Assembly (NCBI GenBank): GCA_035041965.1
Contig: JAPYMA010000458.1
Span: 62,001-126,000 of the forward strand
Origin: Anisakis pegreffii
Lineage: Eukaryota; Nematoda; Chromadorea; Rhabditida; Anisakidae
DNA: 64,000 nucleotides
Direction: 5' to 3'
Shown here: piece after piece, positions 1-12,449 of the stretch
How the letters are laid out: every line of letters begins with the position of its first letter
Numbering within the stretch: position 1 is the stretch's first letter
The notes under the pieces: generated by a model
Database searches by the model: none
What the model was told of the DNA's origin: nothing
Seen by the model: the letters and a program-made list of their open reading frames with translations, nothing else
Position numbers and translations under genes: made by a program

Positions 1-2306
1 CCTGTTTCTGTTCCGTCGAATCTCTCCCGTGTACATGATTTCCTTATGTGTCTCCTCTACGAAGCTCATACGCTTTTACGCTATAAAATTCCCAACTGCG
101 GACAGTCGACGAACTTATTTCAAAACTCGGAACTTCATACGGCTGTTTCCTTGTCCAGTAAATTTCTGTGTTTGCTCTTCTCTCAAATCATTGTTCTTTA
201 AATAAAAAACAATCAGGTTAAATATTGTATGAAAACTTTCGCACCTCAAGAACATCATTTCTTTGGTGTTCATGGACCACAAGATGCAGGAAAACTTTAT
301 ATGCCATGAGATGATTTTCAGTCAGCGCCATGTGAACAATTCCAATGATCTTCTCCATTATGCATCTAAAAGTGTGCGATATTTGATTGACACTTCTATG
401 CTCGTCAGTTCACTTACTTTCTTATGTTGGTTGTTCACAAATTTAATCATCCGGAGCATGACCATTTTATTCATCTTTCAGTGTGTTTTTCAATTGACTT
501 GATAATTGCAATTCCTGAACTGTGCTGTGTGAAGTAATCGTTTGAAATTGTTGTTTGTGTCATCGCAGTTCATTATCGTGTAACAATAGCAACATTAGGA
601 GAATGAATATTTGCAATGCAATTTCAGCATTTCATACCAACTACTTAATGTTATCTCGTGAATACCTACAGATGCTTGTGTTGATCTGTTGTTTGTTGTT
701 TGATGGTTGTTGCTTTCATTGTTGTTGTTTTGTTGTTGTGTTGTTGTTGTTGTTGTCATTGTTGTTGTTACGATTTCTGTTTAATTTGATTACTGAACTC
801 TTAATTGAACTGTTAATTAAGTTAATGCATGATGTTAATACCATGTGCCTTCTCGTTGCCAATCATTCTCAACTTTTCCACCAATACTAACTCATTTGTC
901 TTAATCTCCAGATCCCCCTTATTCAATATTTTCGAAATGAATTTTTTCCCAATCGTTTTGATTGCCTGATTCCATCATATAATTCTCTCAACAACACCAG
1001 CCAGTTACCCATTGTCAGTGTCCATAGCACCACTGTGTACGAGTTCTGACCAGTAAGTTTCCAATTACTTGAAAGTGACGAGACTATCAATTGTTGCACT
1101 TCAAAAAGTGTCTCAAATGGACCGCAAAAGGGATGCAAATTATTAGCTAATCAATGGCTGAGATTGATGTCGATGTCGATTAATATGTGTTATTAATTTC
1201 ATTAACTAATGCCAATCTTCTGTTCTCTTATTTCTGTACGTCAGTGTCAGTTGAGACAACGGGTCATCGACTGTAAATATCATATTTTTTAATTGTATTA
1301 TTCTATAAATAAGCATTGTTTGTTGATCATTTTTCATGCAAGGAATACAATTTTAATCTGCATTCTCACGAGTAATCGCACCTTATCAGCGCGGACCACA
1401 ATGCATTCTCACAATTTTGATCCTGAATACAAATTGAACATATGCAGTTTTGATGACAGTACGATCAAAATTTCTGTTCGTGCTCTACAGATCAGCCGTT
1501 CTGATGGGACCTCTATCAATTTCAAATAATGGAAGCATTAACGGAAATCCATTGATAATGATGAATTGCCATGAAACGTCATCAACATTTTCTAAATACA
1601 TTTGAATTACATTTGCATTTGACGAAAATTTACATGATTAAAAATCAAAAAATCCTGTGGAGAGGAATAAGCAAACTTGACGGCATGTCTGGCGTTATTT
1701 TTCAAACTTTATGGAGTTATTTTCGCTTTGATTGGGTTTCTAAAGCGGTCAGATGATCTCGACCTGCCGCAGTGTTAGTAATTCTAGCAAGTCATCGAGT
1801 TGGTTTCAGTGAGCTCGGATTTTATTTCTTCATCATTTGCTTTAACTAAAATGTGTGCTAAATTCAATTTTGAGAGGGGAAATCGACCGTCATCGCAATA
1901 TCGTGATTAAGAGAGGCTGAATATGTGCTTAGAGTGAAGAAATTTCTTCTAATCAAAAACACCCGTGATTACTGTAGTTCAGTTTTCTTTGGTCCTGATA
2001 TCAGATTTGAACTCGTTCGTCTACAGTACAGTTATATCGCAGTAGAAGAGTTCTGAATTTCATGCTTCCTTCAGCCTCAACACTTCCCGACACCAAAGAT
2101 GGCTTGTATGTCTATAGAATGGCGAGGAAGAAGATCACGAAAAAACGAAGAATACGACGGGTAGGTATTTGCTGTCGCATAATCGGCACTTGTTTTGGTA
2201 AATGACAACTCGTTTTGCAAGGCTGTACTGTCTCAAATAGTGCAGAATGGACCTTCCACACTACATCACTGATGTAAATGAGATCCTTAGGCAGTAACTA
2301 TTCTAG
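1..2306. other. Upstream region without recognised gene
   Basis: Both strands carry only short open frames with no recognisable protein motif. A degenerate TTG/GTT microsatellite lies at about 706-775. An ATG-led open stretch at 2099-2160 ends at a GT, but its phase does not join the first recognised PEPCK exon, so I do not call it an exon. The 5' end and promoter of the PEPCK-like gene that follows should lie in this stretch. Confidence 0.5.
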
Positions 2307-5300
2307 CGAAATATTTCACAACGATGTCTGAAAGCGAGTGATTTTCGTCTTGTCACTGAATTCTATATCAATGGTTATGGTGCAGTTCCGGTGATTGCAG
2401 GCGATCCAAGGATATTGCCTAGTGAAGCTCAAGTATGTTGAGTTTTGATCATGATTTGCGATCAATTAGATAACGCTATACCATGTTGAATAAGAAGGAA
2501 ACAAGACTGTGCTCAGTGCGCTACCATGGTTCTAGCTAAATGTCAACGCGATAAACCATGCTCTGTAGTTGCATACCTTTCGTAATTGCTCTTAAGCACT
2601 TTGTAATTTCAGCCCATCTGAATTGATTCGATTCGATTCGTTAGGATGGCACTAGAAAAAGAAAATGATTGCAGTTATTCGTAGCTAGAAAAGCAAAACT
2701 GATGCGGCCACGTGCGATTTGCATCTGTGATGGATCACAAGAGGAGAGGACGAATTTGCTCGAGAATATGCAACGGAAAGGATACATGAAACAACTAGAA
2801 GCCCTCAGAGAGTGCTATTTAGTGACGACAGATCCACGAGATGCCATAGCGCAGAATTACCAGCAGAATATCGTTACTCCAAAGCGAGAACGTCTCGAAA
2901 CAAGGTTGAGTACTTACCCTGCTAATTCAGCTCACCCAAAGTGATCTACGTCGTTCAAAACCACCGCATATCCACTAGCAAACTGTTCTTCACATTGAAA
3001 TTTCGAGCACTGAGAATGTGGACAATGCTGTCGTGAGTAAATATAAAATTAACTTGTACAGTCAGATCTATGAAAATAATTGGAAGACAAAACTGATAAG
3101 CCGTGTCTTGAAGTAGTCATACTAGATAGAAGCAACACTTTTCATGGAGAATCTTCTTAAACGAGAAATAGTCGAATGTTGATGACGATGTAAAATGATT
3201 CTGATGACTGCAGCTTGCAGAACTCATGATGTGATACCGAGATTTGCGAAATGGATGTCGCCGGTCACTTTTAATCTCGAGCTCGTTGATCGTTTTAGCG
3301 CAGCTATGTTTGGTTGGTCGTTTAATCGGTGTGATGATCACTTGAGTGATCGTATTTGTTCATTTTTTCATTTAGCAAATTCATTTACTCCACTTAAAAT
3401 TGAGTCTTTTGGCTTACTGCAAATTCATTGGTTAGTATAAACGCAAAATTTTCACTGGTCAAACATTGTGTGTTCATTCGAAATAAATCAAGCTTCTGAA
3501 CATACAACCTCAGGTCGTGTAATGTACGTAATACCGTTTTCGTTGGGTCCAATTGGTTCAAAGAACTCGCTCAACTGCATCCAAATAACCGATAGTGAAT
3601 ATGTGGCCATAATGACAAGTATTTGCGCACGGTGTGTTCGTTTGATCAGATTTTTGTTTGATGTAATGAAATAAAATTGTTGAGACTTAATGGAATGCTC
3701 AGTTACACGATAAAACCTTGTAATTGCATTGCAAATATATGATGAAGACATTATTGAAGGGTGTCCTCGTCGGTGTGGGATAGTATGGAAAACGGGAATT
3801 TCATCGGGTGTGTTCATTCAGTTGGTGTTCCTCGGCCCGTAAACCTCAGTAGCGCCACCACCAATGTTAGTTAATCTATCAATTGTGCAAACGCATCTGT
3901 GATCTGCTTATTTTGCTTCCAAGTATCGCTAAATTTTCACCTTTCCATCAGAGCTCAATTATTGATGAATAACTCAACATTTTGATTTCGAACAGTTCCT
4001 TAGGGGTAATATTTTCCTACATGTTGCAGATTTCTTCAGCTTTACATGAGTGCTGCATCATTGTTGAACACTTTCTAAACCAGTAATGTATTTGATCTTT
4101 AGTAGTTTTCGTTGGAACGTTTTAAGACTCGTTTTCCTTTCTCGTGCCATCATGATGTTTGATGGGAGTTAGCTTTGGCTAGCAGGCAATGTTTAATCCA
4201 GGTGCTCATGGACACGTATCAATAGTAAGAATTTCTTCGCGAGTCAATCGACAATTTTATATTTGTGAAGTAGTTTAGTGGCCATTTGCACCATACGCAA
4301 AATTTATGGCGATGGACGTTGAGAAGCGTGAAATTTGGTCAGTTGGTTGTGGTTGCGAAGATGCGATTCTCTGCAAAACAGAGGCTGCATTGCGAATGGC
4401 TTCTCTTGTCGGTAAACGAGAACGGTGGCTAGCCGAGCGTATGACCATAATTGCGATTACAGGTTGGTTCCACTTACCGGGACAGTTGAGCTTCCTAGTC
4501 TATGAAAATACATATATTCGCTGAAATCAGCGATTCTTGCAGAATAGCTTCCTCATCCAATCTTCACTTTCAGGTCTGCTGTATACATGGCATCGATCAT
4601 TTAAGATAACATCAAGTCACCTTTTGGTCTTTGAACTCTTTAAACCTCAATTTCAAAACTCTCATTGCCCAGAGCTTCGACACTTTCCATGTTCCATTTC
4701 CCAAGAGCGTGAATAAAATCCTAACTTTTGTTTCCAGCTCCTGACAAATCTGAGCATTTCATTGGTTTGGCTGGTCCAGATGGTTCAGGGAAAACAACTC
4801 TCGCATTCATGCAACCAACTCTACCCGGTTGGCAGGTATTATCGTTCATAATCAGCGACTTCTGGAGAACTATTTCGATGAGTTGGTACCATTCCTAACG
4901 ATCAGTAACATCCATTGGATTGTAGAGTTTAGTAATGATAACTGAGAGGGGTGGTTCTTATACGGGGTGGAATTACATATTTAGGGTAATTTGGAGGTGT
5001 CGAGAAATAATGGACGGGAACGGGAAATTAGTACCACTCTTCATTTTCCGATTTTCTGAGTATCATTAGCTCGTCCGGGCCTAACAGGGTTTTCATCCTT
5101 TTCCTTGCTTTTACAATCCCTCTCATAACTTTTACCACCAAAAATGTTCTCTTTCGCTAATTTCTCATTCATTTCTCTCAACAATTAAAATCAAATTCTC
5201 ATTCTATCAAATACACTCTATAAGTGAATATTTGACTGTCGAACGCTGTTGAGCAGTAATATTCGATTGATGTATTGTTGAGTTCGGTTGTCAACACTCA

Positions 5301-7988
5301 TCAACACATCCTGTAAATAGTGTATTCGAGCTGTGAAGTGAAATGAGACGAACTGAATGAGACGAACTCATCAGGAGAACGATATTCACATGCAACAGCT
5401 ATGAGAGTGACTACAACACGTCTGAAAAGAATGAGAATCCATCTTAATTAGTTTGAAGTGAATTGTCGTAGACAATAGCTTTACCTGCAATCATAATCGA
5501 CTGCAATAATGAGCAACACAACGGTCTACGACAATAGTTTCATTCACATCGCTGAGAAATTTCCTGACCGGTTTTCCGTTTATTCCTGAAGTTATACGTA
5601 GAAACAGTAAGTTCTCGTATATCAGAGGGGGGGTTGGTACTGACGGCCTACCAGATCATCAAAAGAAGTAATGAAGCACTCGAACGTGAGAACCAGTGAC
5701 TTAGAGGAACATTCTCCCCAATTTCTGCGGATAACTAATTGTTTTTCATTACTTGAATCGGATAACTAACGAAAACAGATCGAGAAACTATAATATTGTT
5801 GAAGATCAAAGTGGTAGGAAAGGACGTGGCATGGCTGAAAATCGGAAAAGATGGTCGATTGTACGCGCTGAATCCTCTCAAGGGGTTCTATCAGCATGTG
5901 GAAGGATTCACGCCAGTGTCAGTTATCTTCAGTTGTTAAAGAATAGCAGAAACTTCACCAACACCCGCAAAATCACAGCTGTCTTTCAATAAGTCTATAG
6001 CATATCATCACTAATGAAGAAAATGACGAGGATATTTCTGAATTACTTCCTTCAAAAAAGCTTTATAGTATCGATTGAAGGCGTTTTTAATTCAGCAAGA
6101 ATTCTGCTGGAAAAGACTTCCTAACCAAAGATACGATTTTCACGAATGTCGGATACACGTCAAATGGTCAACCGATTTGGAATTCATCCGATTCTGACCG
6201 CGTTCAAGGTGAAATGAGTTACGATTGGAATGGACAACCGTTGAATGATAACGCACAAAGGTTAGTTACTTGAATCAGCCCGAAACATTAAGTTGGATCG
6301 CCGCCGTTCATCTAACGAGCATTTCCAATAGATGATCAAAACTGAACCATCCATCGAAAGTTCCATTTGATCGTTCTGATCACCGTATGACTCGAGGATC
6401 CGTTCGCCCGTCCAAGTGCATGAGGCAAACAAATCATTTCATCACATACAAATAAATCATCCTCAGTGCCCATGTGCTTGTTCGAACCATTGAATATTTG
6501 CGAATTCAAACTCTAAATTCAAGCCGTATCAATGAGATATTTGTATTGTCAATAATTGCCACTAATCACTCGAAACTGACGACGTTCCATCTTGAAATTT
6601 CACATCACTTTCACCGCGTTGCTTCCAATGTATTCCTTTTCTAATTGATGAGAGTGTTGTGCTTCCAGCAATCTTCAGCATCCGCAAGCATCCGCTGCAG
6701 TTCGATGCAGTGACTGTCCGGCGATGCACTCGAAATGGGATTCAGACGAAGGAGTTCCACTGAGTGCGATTGTTTTTTGTACACGACGTCGAGCCGGTGT
6801 GCCACTTATTTTTGAATCTTTCGGCTGGCAACAAGCAGTGTTTCATGCGTCAACTCTACGTTTTGACTACAAATGCGATGGAAAAGGTCAGCTGTCAGCG
6901 AGCGTTAGTTTAACATTCATGTCAAATCCATGTGTTGCTAACGCTCCTCTCGGAATAACGCAATATTCACCTTTGTGCATATTATGAGGGCTTTCAAGAA
7001 ATTTGAAACGATATGATTTTTCATTAGATGTTACTTAGTTTCTTGACATCGGAATGCTAACATTCATGTGCCCTTCATCTCCTAAAATCGCAGTTACTTT
7101 AAAAATTGCTTGTTAGACGCTATCTCACTTAGGGTATTCACTTGCAGGTGACGAAACAAGATTTGATCCAGTGGGCATGACTCGTTACATTGGTTATCCG
7201 CTGGGTGAATATATTCAACATTGGCTAAGTTTCGATAAAAACGCTAAAAAGGTGCCCATCTTCCCATCTGTCATTCAAACCCATCCAGTTACACTTTTGC
7301 ATTCTTTCGATCCTGCAGCGCAGACAACTGCAAAGGTATGAATAGATTACATATTGTTCTTGAATCAAAACTATCACACCATTTCAGGATCCTTCATCCA
7401 GTCAACTACCGAAAGTTTTCTTCTTGAATCTGTTCAAAGAAAACGCCGAGAATAAATTTCTATGGCCTGGATTCGGTGAAAACATACGTATTCTGCAGTG
7501 GATTGTGCATCGCATCAGCAAACCCGCCGAGGACACTGCTACCAAAACATTCCTTGGCTATGTTCCTCGTTTGAACTCAATGAATCTCACCGTTAGTTGC
7601 CCGTAAAGCTTTCTTTCTTCATTGTCCGAAAAAACAGTCGAAACTATTTTTAGAAAAGATTCTAAAGTGCCCAATTTTCAGCCTACAAGTCACATTGTTT
7701 TTTCTATGTTTCATATTCGCACAACCCGATATGTCAATGATTTTTGGATTTATACGTATAGAAAAGTAGTCGTAGCTCATGAAAGCATGTCATGAGAATC
7801 GCAACAGTCATGATTTTCAGGGAATAAAAGTAGACTGGGATGATTTGATGGCAACGCCGAAACCGTTTTGGGTTAATGAACTGAGAATTGTTCGAAAAAC
7901 TTTGGACGCAATCATTGGAAATTCTGACTTTCCCAAGGCGATCAGCGACGAATTTTTCGAATTTGGAAAACGTCTATCCTCGACTTGA
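2307..7988 (+). CDS. PEPCK (GTP)-family paralogue, copy A, divergent active site
   Basis: Family role: GTP-dependent phosphoenolpyruvate carboxykinase converts oxaloacetate to PEP in the cytosol or mitochondria. Thirteen exons join in frame: 2307-2432, 2675-2904, 3221-3312, 3514-3631, 3760-3865, 4279-4462, 4738-4835, 5805-5917, 6096-6260, 6669-6886, 7148-7251, 7388-7591 and 7821-7988 (TGA), giving about 641 residues, the normal family length. Family landmarks are clear: [26 protein letters not shown], the P-loop GPDGSGKTTL, RRRAGVPLIF and WPGFGEN. In human/rat numbering, R87 is Ala, Y235 Cys, K244 Thr, H264 Arg, C288 Ser and R405 Ser, while D311 and the nucleotide-stacking aromatics F517, F525 and F530 remain. 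Catalysis of the normal reaction is therefore doubtful (inference). The start codon is not found: the first recognised exon has no in-frame ATG, so an upstream exon is missing. Family assignment is near certain; function is open. Confidence 0.93.
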
Positions 7989-9849
7989 TGTGAAATCCTT
8001 GTTTGTTTTTTTGGATCGTTGTGATTCATTTATCGTTGCTTCATAGATATTATATTGAACTTCGTTGATGTTTTTTGACTGTCTCGCTGAATGACATTAC
8101 GCTTCCCGCTGAAAATATATGTTGATATGGTTCATCGATATCAAAAAATTTGAATGGAACATAACAAAAAACATTCATCACACCATGATGAGTACATTCA
8201 CATAGCGTGTAGTTGAAATAACTGGAATAAATGATAAACATTAATATTAAAATGGTAACACCGATGACGATAATAATAATCTCCATACGTGCATCAACTA
8301 AGTGCATCGTCTTCAAGATTGATGTAACATTTGGTTCGATTACCCAAATTTAGGGTAACATTCGGTTGGATTACACAATCAGATAAATGATATACCAAAT
8401 CGAACCAAATGTTACGTAAATCTTGCGTAACCATACCATGTGTCACTTCAAACTTGGGTAATCGAATCAAATGTCACCTCTAACTTGGGTGATGCAGCTA
8501 AAATTTAAAGCTCAGATAAATGATATACTGTTAAAGATTAGGCCATATCTTTTGATCTAGGCATTATCCCTCGACCATGTATATAAAATTCTGGAAGCTG
8601 AGAATCTGTGCTATCCAACAGTGACAAAAAATGATATCCCCACTGATCAAATCTGAGCATATAGGCGGATAGAATGTAGTACTTATGACATCAAGCCAAA
8701 CGTTACCTCGCGAAATTTTAGTCGCACACGCATGCGATCATTCCTCACGTGATAAATCAATCACAAGCATTCGAACTGATATGTCGCATGAGATACGTTA
8801 GTGATCTCTAACTGTGACTTTCAAGGCTGTCTGCACGAATATCTATGTTTTGTCAAGTTTATGAGTTCGTGTCTGCATAAGGTTGGAGGATTGTCCATGA
8901 GCTCAGTCCGATTTGCATCAAAATGAAGAACTTGCCATACAGAAGAATTCGCACATGAATGCAAATTACTTAACAATGTGACCAGCCTGATCGCTTCTAA
9001 AATGCATTTGTTGGTGAATGCAAGTGTGCTGTGGGCGGTTCAGTGATATTTTCCAGATACATCAGTTCGCCCACTTGCAATAGTTATGAATGCTGTGAAG
9101 GCTGAGACGTTTCATCGCGTGAATAGCAGTGAGGAATTCTTTCATTTATGCTTTTTTGATGATTGAATTAAGATGAGTGGATGAATCAATAACTGTAACC
9201 AGGATTTCACTAATTTTACATTGAAATAGTTGCTTTTTTGAGTCGAATCGAGAAATTCGCTGCGAAATCTTTCGATCAAATGATGATCAGTTTCAAATCG
9301 GCATTGTTGTATTCACCGGATATTGTTACTGTTGATGAAATAAATATCAATTCTGTGAATGTAGATTTTGATCAGAATGGGAAATATTTCACTGTACATT
9401 TGTAGAAGCTTCGCTAAAGAATCTGACAGGCTTGAAGGAAGCGAAAACAGAGGCGCAGAATGTAATTCCTCTTACACATTCCTTTGTATCCTTGCTAAAC
9501 TCTTTTATCTAGCATGATGAGAACAGTGAAAATTGTTTGTTTTTACTAGTTTTCATGACCGAATTGCGAGCCCTGGTTCCGTCAAGCGGACTGGTTAGAA
9601 TTAAGATCTCTCATAGCTGAATTAATGCAGTCGTGTGCCTTGCGCATATTTGAGATGATGTTCAAGCAGAGACGGTCAGAGTTTGTTTGGTTTGTCTGGT
9701 TCCGATTAGTTTCGGATCTCCACACCTTTGCTAACGTGGCTCATACAGCAACATCATGCATTCCTGATGCAAGTTTCATGAGTGATTTTTAGCTTCGTTG
9801 CCATTGACGCTCTAAACATTCACATCAATCGAACAATTCATACTTCTAG
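7989..9849. other. Spacer between the two PEPCK-like genes
   Basis: This 1.9 kb spacer holds the 3' flank of copy A and must hold the promoter and first exon of copy B, which I could not identify. No convincing coding frame is visible on either strand. A fold-back repeat lies at 8324-8477, and a 15-base motif beginning CAGATAAATG recurs near 8381 and 8512. Confidence 0.45.
8324..8477. repeat. Fold-back (inverted repeat) element
   Basis: Arm 8324-8347 (GTAACATTTGGTTCGATTAC plus 4 bases) is matched in reverse complement by 8454-8477 with about two mismatches. A third, inverted copy of the same motif lies between them at about 8395-8414. This resembles a short fold-back transposon remnant. No terminase or transposase is present. 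Confidence 0.6.
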
Positions 9850-12407
9850 GATCAGAGTGCTGCAGCCATATCGCAGTGTCACCAAAATTCAACTGAATAT
9901 CGAATAATCACGAAATTTTACATTCGTGGTTTCGGCGGGGTCCCACTAATTAAGGGAGATCCAAAAATTATACCCATCAAAGCTCAGGTACCAATCATCT
10001 CTCGTTTTCATGTCGGAGCATCTGCTGAAAATTGCCGTTGCTAAGCTGCGTACATTGCAGAAGTTTATCGCTGAGAAAGCACGGTTGTTGAGGCCAAGGG
10101 CGATCTACATATGCGATGGTGGAGAAATGGAACGGGAAGACTTGATCAGGGAACTGAAACAAATCGGTGTGGCTAAAGAGTTGAAAGCACACAACAACTG
10201 TTGCTTGATAACTACCGATCAACGAGATGCACACTCGATGCCAATCGATCCGTTTATTGCGTCAGATTGCATTACTTCCACTGAAACAAAGTAAGCCTAG
10301 ATTACTTTGGTCGCCATCTACGAAATCTTCACGAATATCACCATAGCAGCAATTCTACTAAATGGTTAGACAACGAACATAAAATTGATCCAGCCCAGTA
10401 GACACTTTTGACAATTCCGAAAACGTATTCGAGCTTCTGCAAAATAAGTCGAGTCACAGTTGTCAAAACATTCGGTTGCGATTTTTGAGATTCTCATATG
10501 GCCGATCGGTGTTTGCGAAATGGATATCTCCATTTGAAATGGGTGTGGAATTGGATGAGCGCTTTCCATGTGCAATGGCCGGTATGTTTGCTCGACGATA
10601 CTCATCAACAAATCTCGTTAAATCATCGTATTTTGCTGCTTATTTGCAGAGAATTTTAAGGATTCCCATCCTGTTCGCTCCTCTGCTACAGCTGATATTC
10701 ATTGAAATGGTTGAAAGGGCTCACATAAGTGCACGATTTGATCAGAACGTTTGAGAAATTGAAGCGTTCACAACGAAACTATCAACTGTTTGATGTTGTC
10801 GGAAATTGAATTTGCAGGTCGAGTCATGTATGTGTTGCCATTCTCGTTGGGTCCAATCGGTGGACGCTTCTCTGCTAACGCTATTCAGCTAACCGACAGC
10901 CCCTACGTAGCATTGATAACAGTCACTTGTGCAAGGTGAATATTTTCAACATACTCTTCTCAGTGCAAGCTGGAAATACATTATGTCTCATTCGTAAACT
11001 GCAATCTAAGACTGTTGCTGGCATTCCTTTCATACGTATGAATTGCGCTAATCATCAAAAGTTTTCAGAGTATCACCTGCTGTATGGGATTGTATACATG
11101 ACAAACGATTTGTTCGTTGTGTTCATTCTGTAGGTGTTCAACGGCCCATCATCTACAAACTCGAAAATAACGTTTGTTTCTTTCCTAATAAGTCTGACAT
11201 CTTTCCATGACACTGTTCTAGATTCGAGAATTGACGAAGAGGTGGTGTGAATTTACATTGAATACCAGTTATGAGGACTACAGATGTCGAAACTAAGCCC
11301 TCTTGATTATCTCTTGAATGAGATCTAACTTTGTCAAAGATTTTGGACCGACGCAGAATCGAACTCACGCCTTCTGAACAGATCGGATCCTCAAAGCCCA
11401 GCGTTACACCAGTACACAATCGGCCCATTGCTCAACGATTTCTATTTGATTTAAGTACAATCTTCTTTGTATGCTGGCTTTTCGCGCTAGTCGCGACAAC
11501 AGATGACACTATTAGATCTGTTAAACAACATGTCTCAAAATTCTCATACACATTTTTTTGTTGGAATTCGCATTCAAACTGAACTTATTTTTAGTGGCCA
11601 TGCGTGCCTGAACTAGCTTTGTTGGCGATGTCGGCGAAAACGCCAGAGGAACGTGAAGTTTGGTCGTATGGAACGGGCAATGAAAGTGCCATATCTTGCT
11701 TGAGCGAGATATCGTTGAGACTTGCATCAATGGTTGCCAGGGATGAGGGGTGGCTAGCGGAACATATGGCTGTCATTGCAGTCACAGGTATTTCTCACTT
11801 CCCAGTACTTGCATAACTTCAAATTTGCTATCCATCTGTTTTTGACGTTAAATGAATCAATGCATTCTACGTGAAGAGGTCAGTCATTATCCATTAAACG
11901 TTGTGCATTATCCATTATGAACGCTGTGCATTTGCTCTTTGAGATTCCAGTTCTACAGTAGTAATTTCAGCAAGTCTTACGAGTATTCAGATTCCATTTT
12001 CCAATAGTTCAGAGCTTTCGATGATACAGTTATTATAGGTGAAAAGTAATGACCGTATGCTTCGGAATCATTCATAATCGAGTAAAGTATAACCTGCTGC
12101 ACACAGAATTTGGAGCTTGACACTTTTACATAACACAAATGAATTTTCAATTGATTTTCCAACCAATTTCAATGCAATGTGAAGAAAAAACGTTATATGC
12201 AAAAACATCAAAGTTCATCAAGTGAATATGCTCATCTCAGATTGATCTCAGTGGCAAAGATTTTGCCAAATAATAAGATCGAACATTGGAACACAACAAA
12301 TAAAGATGAGCGTTAACAAGCTCACATGGTAGTTTGTGAAAATAATGGCATCAGTGGAGTTGAATGACATATATACAGCAATGATAATAATAATAATAAT
12401 CATAATC

Positions 12408-12449
<42 letters not shown>

